From NCBI RefSeq assembly GCF_039523175.1, contig NZ_BAAAEU010000023.1, positions 141,528 through 205,527 of the forward strand: DNA of 64,000 bases. The letters run 5' to 3'. Position numbers and translations under genes: made by a program. Under the pieces are notes generated by a model, which made no database searches, was not told the DNA's origin, and saw only the letters and a program-made list of their open reading frames with translations. The DNA comes from Dokdonella_A soli (GTDB lineage: Bacteria > Pseudomonadota > Gammaproteobacteria > Xanthomonadales > Rhodanobacteraceae). Positions 55,077-64,000 of this stretch are shown here, in pieces. Within the stretch, counting starts at the first letter, position 1; every line of letters begins with the position of its first letter.

Positions 55077-56291
55077 TCACACGCAGCGCGTCGCCACCGC
55101 CGGCGGCACGCGCGACGCGCGCATCGCAGGACCGAGCACCGCGAGCTGACCCAGCGTCCACAGGCACACGAAGCCGATCGGCACGTAATACCAGGGCAGG
55201 CGTGGCAACTGATAGCTGTGCATAAGCCACAAGCTCAACGCATAGGCGAGGAAGCAGCCCGCGATCAGGCCAACTGTGGTGATGATGAAGTTTTCAAGCT
55301 GAAAATAGCACAGTATGTTGAATCGGGTCGCACCGAGCGCGCGCCGCGTCCCGATCTGATTGGTCCGCTGCGCAACCCAGAAGCTGGCCATGCCGATGAT
55401 GCCGAGCGCCGTGATTCCGAGCAATGCAAGGATTACCGCGCCGAGAATGATAGCCATCGCACGGTCTCCGGCATAGGCGATGTGGCGCACCTCTTCCATA
55501 CTGCGCAGCTTACCGATGATGCGGCTCGGGTTCGCGTCGGCGAGCTTTTGTTCGACGGCCTTCATGACCTCATTACGGCGGCCCGGTTCCGCTCGGACCA
55601 GATAGCGTGTGCGGTTGTTGCCAGAAGGCATGTATGCCGGAATGAATACGGCATTTTCGATGTTGGCGTCGTCTACCCACGGCTCCTGCGTGCGCTCGAC
55701 GATGCCAACAATCGTGCTGGCTGGCGGACCGTCTTCGAGATATACCTGCTTGCCGACCGCATTGCCATCCGGAAAGAGTTTGTCGGCAAGCGCTTTGGTC
55801 ACGATGATTGTCGGCGGCTGCACACGATCACCGAACGCGATACTAGCAACATCATCCGATTTGAAATCGCGCCCGCTCGAAAGCTTTGCGCCGAACGTAT
55901 CCAATGCCTTTGCGTCGACGAAGTAGAACGTGCCCTGCGCAGTGGATGTTTTCTGCTTCGGCTGCAGTCCGATGCCACTCCTCCAGCCGCCACCGATCAT
56001 CGGCACGCTATTGGTCGTGGTAGCAGCGGCCACACCTGGCATCTGGCGCAGCAGCGCCAGATCGGTCTGGAGCGTCGTTTGAGCATTAAATCCGTGACCG
56101 AAGCCGGTGCTGCCAAAGAAAAACGTATCGTCTTCGTTCATGCCGCTTGGCCGATTCATGAGGTCAAGGCGTTTGCCGATGATGAAAAGTGCATTGCAGA
56201 CGATAGCCAAGGTCAGCGCGACTTGTAGGCCGATCAGGATCATCGACACCTTGCTACGCATCAGCGAGGAAACAATCGGACGGAATTCCAT
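55077..56291 (-). CDS. MacB/FtsX-type ABC transporter permease
   Basis: 404 residues. One N-terminal helix (SMILIGLQVALTLAIVCNAL), a MacB-PCD periplasmic domain (FFFGSTGFGHGF...PGVAAATTTNSVP), then three FtsX helices (AIILGAVILALLGITALGI; TTVGLIAGCFLAYALSL; GFVCLWTLGQLAVLGPAM) and the ERRxEIGxRRALGA-like RTNQIGTRRALGATR. GGAG lies 6 bp before ATG 56291. It pairs with the permease at 56415-57719 and the ATPase at 57738-58466. Confidence 0.9.
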   Translation of the reverse strand: MEFRPIVSSLMRSKVSMILIGLQVALTLAIVCNALFIIGKRLDLMNRPSGMNEDDTFFFGSTGFGHGFNAQTTLQTDLALLRQMPGVAAATTTNSVPMIGGGWRSGIGLQPKQKTSTAQGTFYFVDAKALDTFGAKLSSGRDFKSDDVASIAFGDRVQPPTIIVTKALADKLFPDGNAVGKQVYLEDGPPASTIVGIVERTQEPWVDDANIENAVFIPAYMPSGNNRTRYLVRAEPGRRNEVMKAVEQKLADANPSRIIGKLRSMEEVRHIAYAGDRAMAIILGAVILALLGITALGIIGMASFWVAQRTNQIGTRRALGATRFNILCYFQLENFIITTVGLIAGCFLAYALSLWLMHSYQLPRLPWYYVPIGFVCLWTLGQLAVLGPAMRASRVPPAVATRCV

Positions 56292-56320
56292 GTTCTTCTC
56301 CAGACCACACTGTAGTTTCA

Positions 56321-56409
56321 ATCCGTCATGCCGGCGAATGCCTGGACCCATTTTGCTTTGACCAGCAAGATCGGAATGGATTCCGGCCTTTGCCGAAGAA
56401 CGGCATGAA
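56321..56409. repeat. Dispersed palindromic repeat between the two permease genes
   Basis: Facing hairpin-forming segments, CATGCCGGCGAATGCC and GGCCTTTGCCGAAGAACGG, related to the GGCG-type repeats near 2.4 and 6.0 kb. Confidence 0.55.
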
Positions 56410-56414
56410 TGCTA

Positions 56415-57719
56415 TTACATCTTCAACTGTGTCCCCGGCTGCACGCGGCAGGCGCGCCAAGTTGGATAGAGTCCGGCCAGCACCGCCGAAACGATCGCGA
56501 GCACGACGGTCACGGCAACCATTGACCAGTCCAGATGAGCAACGGCCTGGTATTCTGTATAAAGCGCACGCACCGCGACGAGTCCCAATCCAGTCAGTAG
56601 CAAGCCGAGGAAGCCGCCAGTCAGACCGACCACACCAGACTCGATCAGAAACTGCGTGAAAACCTCGCGCCGACTCGCGCCGAGCGCGCGACGCAGGCCG
56701 ATCTCACCGGACTTTCGCGTGAATTTCGCGAGCAGCAGGCCGACCGTGTTGACAAGGCAAACCACCAAGAACGCGAACGCGAGACCGGTCTGCACCTCGA
56801 CGTCACGCGAGATCACATTCTGGTCGCGAATCCATTCATTCACGTTCAAAAGACGGTTGTTAAGCGGGCGCTGGAAGCGTCCGAGCTTCTTCTGTTCACC
56901 GACATAGTTGTCGAGGAACGATTTGTATTCGGCGAGACGCGCAGGCGAATCGAGTTCGGCCCACATCTGGATCCAGACGCAGTCGGAGTCGAGATAAGCG
57001 ACCCAACCATCGGCCGGTGACGTCCAGCACCGGTTGCTGCCGCTTGAGCGCTGCTGGAGATCGACTGCGGTCGTGAACGGCATGAAGAATTCGTCCGGAT
57101 CCTCGAAGGCTCCGTTGGTCAGGTCGTAGTAGAGGAAACGCAGATTCCAGTCGCCGAGCACGCCGACAACGCTGTAGTCAATGCTGTTCATGCGCACCGT
57201 CTTGCCAACACTGTCTTGTCCACCGAACAATTTCTCGTTAATTTCCTTGTTCAGCACGACGACGCGTGTGTGGCTCACGTCTTGGTCGTGGTTCCACGGT
57301 CCTCCGTACTTAAAGCTCGGCTCGAACATTGCGAAGAAATCCGCGTAGGTCACCCGGCCATGCGCCTGAAACGGTTTCAGTTCCTTGTTCTCCGGCTGGA
57401 TCGGGAGTGCGAACGCGAACATCGCCGCCTGCTTATCAGCCTTGCCTGCATCCATCAGCGCGACCGCGTCCCGATAAGTGACCTGATCTGGCGGTCGTCC
57501 ATCGTCAGAGAAGGGCTGGTCCGGATTCCAGTTGTCGAGCTGTACGTAATGCAGTTTGTCGCTCTTCCACGGAATCGGATCGCCGCCCAACAGATGCATC
57601 ACCGTCAGCATAGTCATACTTGCCGCGATGCCGAGGCCGATGCCGACAACCATCAATATGGAGAGGATCGGGTTGCGCCTGAGGCTACGCAATCCGAGTT
57701 GCAAATAGTAAGCGAACAT
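56415..57719 (-). CDS. MacB/FtsX-type ABC transporter permease
   Basis: 434 residues. N-terminal YYLQLGLRSLRRNPILSILM is typical of this exporter subfamily in Xanthomonadales. The periplasmic domain follows (PWKSDKLHYVQLDNWNPDQP), then FtsX helices (FAFLVVCLVNTVGLLLAKF; GLTGGFLGLLLTGLGLVAV; VTVVLAIVSAVLAGLYP) and SGEIGLRRALGASRREVF. It shares only the fold with the other permease, so the exporter is probably a heterodimer. Confidence 0.9.
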   Translation of the reverse strand: MFAYYLQLGLRSLRRNPILSILMVVGIGLGIAASMTMLTVMHLLGGDPIPWKSDKLHYVQLDNWNPDQPFSDDGRPPDQVTYRDAVALMDAGKADKQAAMFAFALPIQPENKELKPFQAHGRVTYADFFAMFEPSFKYGGPWNHDQDVSHTRVVVLNKEINEKLFGGQDSVGKTVRMNSIDYSVVGVLGDWNLRFLYYDLTNGAFEDPDEFFMPFTTAVDLQQRSSGSNRCWTSPADGWVAYLDSDCVWIQMWAELDSPARLAEYKSFLDNYVGEQKKLGRFQRPLNNRLLNVNEWIRDQNVISRDVEVQTGLAFAFLVVCLVNTVGLLLAKFTRKSGEIGLRRALGASRREVFTQFLIESGVVGLTGGFLGLLLTGLGLVAVRALYTEYQAVAHLDWSMVAVTVVLAIVSAVLAGLYPTWRACRVQPGTQLKM

Positions 57720-57737
57720 AGGTTTTCCTCGTGCTGA

Positions 57738-58466
57738 TCAGGCAACCGCGACCGTTGCCGCGCCGTCGCCCAGCGACGACCTGCGCAAATGCTGTTCCTC
57801 GTCGAAGTCGGTGACCTGACCGTCGATCACGTGCACGTTGCGATGAGCGCGTGCGGCAAGTTCCCGGTCGTGCGTGACCATCACGATCGTCGTGCCCTGG
57901 CGATTGATTTCCTCCATCAGCTCCAACACGCCACGCGCCATCAGCGAATCGAGGTTGCCGGTCGGTTCGTCGGCAAGCAGTAGGCGCGGCGATCCGGCCA
58001 GCGCACGCGCAATCGCGACGCGCTGTTGCTGGCCGCCGGAAAGTTCCGACGGATAGTGCTTCATGCGCGAGGCGAGGCCAACCCGACTGAGCGATTCCTC
58101 GATGCGCTTCTTGCGATCAGCCGCGGCGAATCCGCGATAGCGCAGCGGTATGTCGACGTTATCGAACAGGTTGAGATCGGGGATCAGATTGAAGCTCTGG
58201 AAGATGAAACCGATCTTCTCGTTGCGCAGGCGCGAGCGCTGATCGTCGTTGAGGCCATGCACGTCGACGCCGTCGAGTTGGTACTGGCCGCCCGTGAACT
58301 CCTCGAGCAGGCCGGCGATATTGAGGAAGGTGGTCTTACCCGAACCGGACGGGCCCGTCACCGCGACGAATTCGCCTTCGCGCACCTGAATCGAGAAGTC
58401 GCGCAAGGCATAGGTTTCGATCAGATGTGTCTGGTAGACCTTCTGCAGGTGTGTCATTTTCAACAT
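57738..58466 (-). CDS. MacB/LolD-type ABC transporter ATPase
   Basis: 242 residues. Walker A GPSGSGKTTFLN, Q-loop FQSFNLIPDLN, signature LSGGQQQRVAIARAL, Walker B LLLADEPTGNLDS, H-loop MVTHDRELA. ATG 58466 is preceded by GAGGAG. With the two permeases it forms an exporter; the usual periplasmic adaptor (HlyD/MacA) gene is not here. The broken IS3 element lies immediately upstream and may have displaced it. Confidence 0.95.
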   Translation of the reverse strand: MLKMTHLQKVYQTHLIETYALRDFSIQVREGEFVAVTGPSGSGKTTFLNIAGLLEEFTGGQYQLDGVDVHGLNDDQRSRLRNEKIGFIFQSFNLIPDLNLFDNVDIPLRYRGFAAADRKKRIEESLSRVGLASRMKHYPSELSGGQQQRVAIARALAGSPRLLLADEPTGNLDSLMARGVLELMEEINRQGTTIVMVTHDRELAARAHRNVHVIDGQVTDFDEEQHLRRSSLGDGAATVAVA

Positions 58467-58555
58467 ATCGACTCCTCGATCTTGAATGTTCTTGGCTTCG
58501 TCGACGATAACAGAGAGCTGGCCCACTCGTCTTTACAGCTAGCTCGGTTCGACAA

Positions 58556-59690
58556 GTGGACTCTCTGCAGGTCGCGCAGTCGAATGTCGATGCCGGTGTT
58601 TCCGGCAGCCAAGGCCTGACCAGCGCCGAGCGCGAAGAGCTGTCGCGCCTGCGCCGGGAGAACCGGCAGCTGAAGATGGAGCGCGATATCTTATCAAAGG
58701 CTACAGCCTGGTTTGCCGTGCACGGCGAGAAGACGTCCAGCGCGTCTTCGAACTCGTGATGGCGAACCAGGCCAGGCTCCCGGTGCGTACGCTGTGTCGC
58801 GTGCTCGACGTCTCGCCCAGCGGGTTCTATGCGTGGCGTGATCGCGCACCGAGTCCGCGTTCGATGAGCGATGCGGTGGTGACCGAGCGCATTCGTCATT
58901 TCCACGCCGCGTCCGATGCCACCTATGGGATGCCACGCATCCGTGCGGACATGATCTACGACGGCCATCCGATCAGCCGCAAGAGCGTCACGCGGCTGAT
59001 GCGGTGCACGGGCCTGCGCTGCGTCAGTCGGCGGCGTGGCTTCGTGGTCACCACGCAGCGTGATACCCGCCAGCGTCCGGCGCCCGATCTCGTGAAACGG
59101 GCCTTCGTCGCCGAACAGCCCAATCAACTGTGGGTCGCCGACATGACCTACATACCCACTTGGGCCGGCTTCCTCTGCCTCGCCGTCGTCACCGATGTCT
59201 GAAGCCGACGCGTCGTCGGCTGTCGATGGGCGAGACGATGGCATCCGATCTTGTCCTGGCCGCACTCAACATGGCGATCGAACAGCGCAACCGACCGACG
59301 TCATCCATCACAGCGACCAGGGCAGCCAATACACCAGCATCGCGTTTGGCGAGCGCTGCAAGAAGATGGGCGTGCGGCCATCAATGGGAACGGTGGGTGA
59401 TGCCTACGACAACGCCATGGCCGAAAGCTTCTTCGCCAGCCTGGAGTGCGAACTCATCGACCGCCGCAGCTTCCGCAGCAAAGCCGACGCTCGAACCGCT
59501 TGTTCTGCTGGATCGAGGGTTGGTGCAACCCGCGGCGGCGACACTCCGCACTCGGCTATCTGTCTCCGATCAGCTTCGAACGCCAATACGAGGAGAACGC
59601 CGCAAATCCGACACGATCTGCCGCTTGAGAATCAAACCCTCAACTGTCCGCGGAAGCGGGACAACTTCAAACGAACGCGTGTGTTAGTTC
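58556..59690 (+). pseudogene. Degenerate IS3-family insertion sequence
   Basis: The OrfA end reads LTSAEREELSRLRRENRQLK and ERDILSKATAWFA, lacking its N-terminal HTH. OrfB begins at 58756 (QARLPVRTLCRVLDVSPSGF; LWVADMTYIPTW with the first Asp), breaks after CLAVVTDV at about 59200, resumes in other frames with HHSDQGSQYTSIAFGER and AYDNAMAESFFASLECE, and shifts again after SKADA. At least two frameshifts and 5' truncation make it inactive. It separates the ABC exporter from the biosynthetic genes. Confidence 0.88.
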
Positions 59691-59808
59691 AGCGAGAGGC
59701 GCACGCTTGACGTGAAGCTCGAGAATGACTGCATTTTGTTCTATAGCCGAAAAAGCGAATTCGCTCATCGACCGAGCATTCGGGTGTAGATCGGCGCCTG
59801 AACCGTGA

Positions 59809-60312
59809 CTAATGTGGAGGTGATGCCTCCTCAATAGGTACCCAATGGCGACTCTCCGCGCATGTTGCAACCTTGAAGGCATGGCTTACCCAATCACCAC
59901 CCTCAATGTAAAACCCTACTGAGTACTCCTTTCCGCAGTCAGGCATATTGGCCGCAGTCATGAGCCCGGTCACCGGTCCCAGTTGCCCACTAAGATGCGC
60001 CTCACCCGCTTCCACGCTGAATTCTCGTACCAGGAAGTATCCAGCTGGAAGCGTATTCGCCGAGCCAGGTGGTACAGCGACAGTGGGATGCACCTTTCTT
60101 AGAGCTTGACGCGCCCTCTGATCAAGAGAAGCAGGAGCGACGATGGTGCCGATTTCGCCCTTGGCGTCAATTAGCTTGAACGTTGCCACGGCGATCGAAT
60201 CAAAGTCATGCGGAGCCACTTGGAAATCCGTCATTCGTTTTGCTTGTCTGTACTGCAAGCCGTTACAAGCGACTAAGCCAATGCAAATGAAAGCAGCAAT
60301 CATGAATCGCAT
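59809..60312 (-). CDS. Putative lipoprotein
   Basis: 167 residues with a signal peptide ending in the lipobox LVAC (about residue 16). The rest includes DFDSIAVATFKLID, PAGYFLVREFSVEAGEA and LTGLMTAANMPDC-like segments. No family recognised. Base composition is less GC-rich than the core genes. Confidence 0.65.
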   Translation of the reverse strand: MRFMIAAFICIGLVACNGLQYRQAKRMTDFQVAPHDFDSIAVATFKLIDAKGEIGTIVAPASLDQRARQALRKVHPTVAVPPGSANTLPAGYFLVREFSVEAGEAHLSGQLGPVTGLMTAANMPDCGKEYSVGFYIEGGDWVSHAFKVATCAESRHWVPIEEASPPH

Positions 60313-60823
60313 AGTTTTGGACCGTGGGGCGTGAGGTGAGGGTGGGGTCGAAATGCAGTACTTTTCCTCACGACATGCGCTACATGCAATGAGACATCAA
60401 GCCTACCTCAGCTGCTCATGTTGGCGCAACGCCGAGCGTTGGTGAGAGTTGGCCCCGAAAATCTGCACGTCCCGATAGGTGGAATGGACTGCCGCCGAAA
60501 TTAAGACACTTGCCAGACTCACGCCGACCGTATTTGGCGGCCGGTAGTTGTTCGAGCTGTGTGGACGCCTCTGCTTGTAGAGTCTTGTAATGACCCAGTG
60601 AATTCCTGCTCAGGTGTAACCTTTGAACGACACCGATGAGTGCAGTGATGGAAGAAGAGATCAAGCGTTGGACCGCGCGGCCATTCTCGGCTGCAAACGC
60701 CGCCTGCACATGGGTATCGAGTTGCCCACGTCGTCGCCCGCGGTAACGAGGTAGAACCCCACACGAAATTCCTGACAATCTCGCCAGCGGCGCGCCGGGA
60801 CTGCGTGACATTCATAGCCTCCG
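60313..60823. other. Non-coding interval between hydroxylase and lipoprotein genes
   Basis: About 510 bp. Two overlapping minus-strand frames (60416-60811 and 60519-60827) are open but have no recognisable product or ribosome-binding site. It may be decayed coding DNA. Confidence 0.35.
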
Positions 60824-62059
60824 TCAAGACTTTCTCTTCAGACGAATCAGCTGCTCACCCAAGCACTCCCGAAAATCATTCGCTGGGGGGCTACATAGTC
60901 CGGCCCCCTCCGCAGACCGAGTCATTGACGTGGGATTGCAGATCATCGCGCGCAACTCACGTTTACCGAAGCCAGGCATGCCCGTATGTTCCATCTTTAG
61001 ATTGTCAATTACCAAAACGTCATTCTCCCGCCATGTGAAGGAAGAAAAATTCCGACGTACTGAGCGGGCCAGTATCTGTACATCTGCCTCGGTAAACTCG
61101 AAACCGATGCGCCGCGGCCGGACACGGGCCTCACCGTTCGCGGCCCTGTCTTCTGCTTCCGCCCCATACATTTCCCGCCAAGTCGCGACCGGATGTCGTA
61201 GAACTCGAGGAATTTCTTGGATCCATGGATTTCGCCAGACGAATCGATGGATTGTCCAACGTAGATCCGAAAAGTCCGGCCTAAACGCCTCCAAAACTCT
61301 AGGCTTAAATCCAAAATTTCGAAGTTCAACCGATATATTCGTAACCAATGTCTTTTCGCTAGTTATTGGATGCTCAAATACACACGGCTTATAAACTAAA
61401 ACTGATCTCACCCCATGAACAACCGATAAGGGAAGGTCGGCCAAACTGCAAAATTCCTCAATCTCTGCAAGGTCGACCCCATACCTGCTCTGAAGATCAG
61501 CCAAGGGCAAGTAGTTACACAGAAACGTATTCTTCTCAAGCCGAGTCTTCAAGACAGTTGGTAAATCAGAATAAACGCCTGTCATGTCAACCAGTCCAGT
61601 TTCCCCTCCAAACAAAGACGGCTTCATGCAAAGAAAGGAGATAAAGCGCGGGACGTCTGGGGTGTAAAAATTTTCGCTGTGAAACCCCATGAAATCGAGA
61701 CCGCCGCCAGTCTTATATTGAGTATTTGTATGTAAAACGAATCGAGCACCATCTGCGCGATCTCTCCCCGGCTCAGACATCAACACCTCGGCCATGCCTT
61801 GCATGCCCTTTATGCTTAGAATTACACGCTCGAAGTCATCGGACGATTTAATGTCGAAACCGCGGAATAGCACCGCTCCACATCTCGCAATTTTCTCCAG
61901 AACGAAGTCCGAATTTAACTTCAGGAAGCGTTCCAGCAAGCATCGATCTGACGAATTTTTCGGCTCGATTACCAGCGGAGTTTGCGTGTGGCTCGATGCA
62001 GTGCCACGCTCCTCTGGCGCGAGCGTTCTAATGACAACTTCGCTGTATCTATCTTCCAT
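60824..62059 (-). CDS. TauD/TfdA (SyrP-like) Fe(II)/2-oxoglutarate dioxygenase
   Basis: 411 residues. The metal triad is visible: His and Glu in GFHSENFYTPDVPRF (about residue 126) and the distal His in MEHTGMPGFGKRELRAM (about 357), whose Arg binds 2-oxoglutarate. RGFDIKSSDDFERV is typical of the family. NRPS-associated relatives such as SyrP hydroxylate the beta carbon of amino acids held on carrier proteins. The start is taken as ATG 62059, 16 bp after the NRPS stop. Earlier in-frame starts would overlap the NRPS. Confidence 0.85.
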   Translation of the reverse strand: MEDRYSEVVIRTLAPEERGTASSHTQTPLVIEPKNSSDRCLLERFLKLNSDFVLEKIARCGAVLFRGFDIKSSDDFERVILSIKGMQGMAEVLMSEPGRDRADGARFVLHTNTQYKTGGGLDFMGFHSENFYTPDVPRFISFLCMKPSLFGGETGLVDMTGVYSDLPTVLKTRLEKNTFLCNYLPLADLQSRYGVDLAEIEEFCSLADLPLSVVHGVRSVLVYKPCVFEHPITSEKTLVTNISVELRNFGFKPRVLEAFRPDFSDLRWTIHRFVWRNPWIQEIPRVLRHPVATWREMYGAEAEDRAANGEARVRPRRIGFEFTEADVQILARSVRRNFSSFTWRENDVLVIDNLKMEHTGMPGFGKRELRAMICNPTSMTRSAEGAGLCSPPANDFRECLGEQLIRLKRKS

Positions 62060-62075
62060 ACGCGGCACGCCGAAC

Positions 62076-64000
62076 CTATTGTGATTGTTTCTTGAGTAAG
62101 TCGCGAAGCCAATTCGCAATCACGCGAACGTGCGGGAGATCAAACGCAGTCATATGGTTCCCCGGCCCCTTCCAGTGCGACAAGTTAGGCGCCCAATTCC
62201 TCCAGCCTTCGATGAGTCTGCTCTGTTCCCTCCGGTCAGCGTCCTCATCAGATACTGGATTCTGAAGCAACACCAATCGAACTTGTCCCGGATAAACAGT
62301 AGCTGGCTTGTACTGGGTTCGCAAACAACTTGCGAACGTTCTTAATGTACCCATCAGGACGTCTGGTTCCGACCGTTTCGGCATTTGACCGAGCCTTACC
62401 ATTTCTCTATGCAGTAGCTCAAGCTGGCGGCGCTCATTACATTCCTGAACATCGCTACGTCGGAGATTGATTGGCCGTTCGTACAATTGCTCGAGGACGG
62501 TCACCAACTCCATCATAACGTCCGCTCGGTCGTATTCGATAATCGCGTCCGTTTCAGACGGCGCCTCGCAATCGACAATCGTAACCGATGCTGGCGGGCG
62601 GCCTAACGCCGAAAGGCGGTTCGCAATCTCAAACGCTATCCAGCCGCCGAAGGAGTGGCCCAGTAAATGTATTGGACCATTCGGCTTAGCCCTTTGAATC
62701 GCGTTCAAACAAGTGTCGGCGGCTGCAAACACGGTCGAGTGCGGCGTGAGAGCTCCATCGACACCGCGAGGCTGGAGTCCGTAGATTGGCCAAAATTCGC
62801 TTAAGCAAGTGACGAATTTGCCAAAGGCTGCCACGTTCGCGCCGGCTCCTGGGACGCAAAAGAGCGTCGTTTCAGTCGGGCTTCCACGCTGGAGAATCAT
62901 CACCGGAGAATAGTCTTTCTCTGGTGTCTCGACAGGATTCTTCTCAGCGTCCTTGAGCGCCTCATTCAACATAGAGCCAAGTTTATCGATATGCGGTGAT
63001 TGCATCATTGTCATATGCGTGCCGGGTACGCTTTTTAGTCTAATGCGAGAGGGCGAAATCACCTCATCCCAACCCCGATATGGCCACTCTGGGCGATCGC
63101 CCTGCGCAGAGAACAGATATAATGGCACTGAAATCGGGCATGCCTGATATTCGTCCACTGCAGTTCTGACGATTTGTTCTCGATCGAGCACCGCTTGAAT
63201 TTGAGGCAAAGCCATCCCCTCTAACGTGGCGGGCAAGATCGCTAGCTCTTTGCTCGTAGCGATTAGCGCAGCAAGATCTAGGCGCGCCGCTTGGGGCTCG
63301 AACGCAGCGATTATTTCGTCCGAGATGCCCTTTTCGACAGCGGAGTTATGGACAAGACTCAGAAAATTCGCATGAGGCTCGCTTGTTGGGTTCGCATACG
63401 CGGCGCCGGAAAGTTCGTTCGGAACGTAATAGGTATCCATCAGGCCGAGAAACTCAACCGCTTGGTTCTGGCCGATCAGTTGCACTGAGACTTCGTATGC
63501 GAGCGTCCCACCGACAGACCAGCCTGCAAGGCGATACGGTCCTTCAGCCTGGATGGCTCTGATGATTCGCACGATTCTTGTCGCCATCCCTTGCACTGTT
63601 CGTGGAAGGTCGTCCGGTTCCGGAATGCCGTAGATCGGGATTTCACGATCGATGAATGACCGGAGTAAGAAGGCGTACTGCAGCGATCCGCTTCCTTCCG
63701 GCAAGAAGAACAATGGGCGCTTGCTTCCGCCTCGGTTCATGTGCACCGCTTCGCTCAAAGGATGCAATTCTTTGCTAGCGATTCTGGCAGCGAGTGAACT
63801 GATCGTGGGGCGTTCGAACAAGTCTATGATGGAAATTCGCGAGCCCTGCTGTTCCAGGAGACTCACCATCTGCACGGCCAGCAGCGAATGACCGCCCAGC
63901 TCGAAGAAGTTGTCGTGGCGTCCCACCCGCTCGTGGCCGAGCAGCTCGGACCAGATCCGTGCCAGTGTCGTCTCGATCTCGCCTTGCGGCGCTTCGTAGC
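62076..64000 (-). CDS. Nonribosomal peptide synthetase, C-terminal PCP-TE-TE portion (continues past window)
   Basis: Open to the window edge. At the right end is a carrier domain, TTLARIWSELLGHERVGRHD, then FFELGGHSLLAVQM with the phosphopantetheine Ser. TE1 has the GxSxG Ser in LAGWSVGGTLAYE, Asp in LGLMDTYY and His in VPGTHMTMMQSPH. TE2 has FCVPGAGANVAAF, the Ser in LLGHSFGGWIAFE, Asp in TIVDCEAP and His in GPGNHMTAFDLPH. Both thioesterases look intact. They release or cyclise the finished peptide; tandem TEs are known from lipopeptide synthetases such as lysobactin, arthrofactin and massetolide. It overlaps no other gene and is followed by the hydroxylase. Confidence 0.95.
   Translation of the reverse strand, partial: YEAPQGEIETTLARIWSELLGHERVGRHDNFFELGGHSLLAVQMVSLLEQQGSRISIIDLFERPTISSLAARIASKELHPLSEAVHMNRGGSKRPLFFLPEGSGSLQYAFLLRSFIDREIPIYGIPEPDDLPRTVQGMATRIVRIIRAIQAEGPYRLAGWSVGGTLAYEVSVQLIGQNQAVEFLGLMDTYYVPNELSGAAYANPTSEPHANFLSLVHNSAVEKGISDEIIAAFEPQAARLDLAALIATSKELAILPATLEGMALPQIQAVLDREQIVRTAVDEYQACPISVPLYLFSAQGDRPEWPYRGWDEVISPSRIRLKSVPGTHMTMMQSPHIDKLGSMLNEALKDAEKNPVETPEKDYSPVMILQRGSPTETTLFCVPGAGANVAAFGKFVTCLSEFWPIYGLQPRGVDGALTPHSTVFAAADTCLNAIQRAKPNGPIHLLGHSFGGWIAFEIANRLSALGRPPASVTIVDCEAPSETDAIIEYDRADVMMELVTVLEQLYERPINLRRSDVQECNERRQLELLHREMVRLGQMPKRSEPDVLMGTLRTFASCLRTQYKPATVYPGQVRLVLLQNPVSDEDADRREQSRLIEGWRNWAPNLSHWKGPGNHMTAFDLPHVRVIANWLRDLLKKQSQ

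Noticed and set aside
60416..60811. A 131-codon minus-strand frame downstream of the hydroxylase
   Set aside because: No start signal, no motif, and it overlaps another frame of similar quality.

Overview
The window is high-GC DNA from a gammaproteobacterium. Gene content and order (accB-accC-prmA, a DUF3426 gene, fis, purH, purD; nudC-ampE; erpA-bactofilin) and the repeat families point to Xanthomonadales/Lysobacterales, probably Rhodanobacteraceae or Lysobacteraceae. The family is my inference, since there is no rRNA gene to check it.

Positions 1-29.8 kb are ordinary core chromosome. They hold thiol-redox genes (dsbD, a TlpA-like thioredoxin), aroQ, the biotin carboxylase subunits accB/accC, prmA, fis, purine synthesis (purH, purD), a TPR lipid-associated/exported protein, an MFS-acyltransferase fusion, a GT28-type glycosyltransferase, ampE, nudC, erpA, bactofilin, hemJ, a two-component pair made of a degenerate GGDEF-EAL response regulator and a hybrid kinase, bfr, bfd behind a Fur-like site, rppH, a single-haem exported protein, and an elongator tRNA-Met. 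Several repeat families sit here. Two copies of a REP-type perfect inverted repeat are translated in frame inside dsbD.

Positions 29.8-54.5 kb look like a laterally acquired island. Its centre is a seven-gene minus-strand operon (50170 down to 30077): XRE regulator, SNF2 helicase (DrmD-like), very large N6-adenine methylase (DrmMI-like), PLD-family protein (DrmC-like), DUF262/DUF1524 protein (GmrSD-like), a 2133-residue YprA/DruE-type helicase with a DUF1998 zinc domain and nuclease-like C-terminal segments, and a UvrD-type helicase carrying a RelE-like N-terminal domain. The operon combines DISARM-type genes with a Druantia-type single-chain helicase. It fits the DISARM/Druantia intermediate that recent work calls ARMADA, with extra GmrSD and RelE-UvrD genes. 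Divergent from it, across a shared palindromic operator, run an excisionase, a DUF3596-type tyrosine integrase, a TraI_2-like HD protein and several small genes of unknown function.

Positions 54.5-59.7 kb are a scar of broken IS elements around a MacB-type ABC exporter (two permeases and one ATPase). Positions 59.8-64.0 kb are visibly less GC-rich. They hold a lipoprotein, a TauD/SyrP-like hydroxylase and the 3' end of a nonribosomal peptide synthetase that ends in a carrier domain and two tandem thioesterases. The NRPS and probably a larger biosynthetic cluster continue past the right edge.
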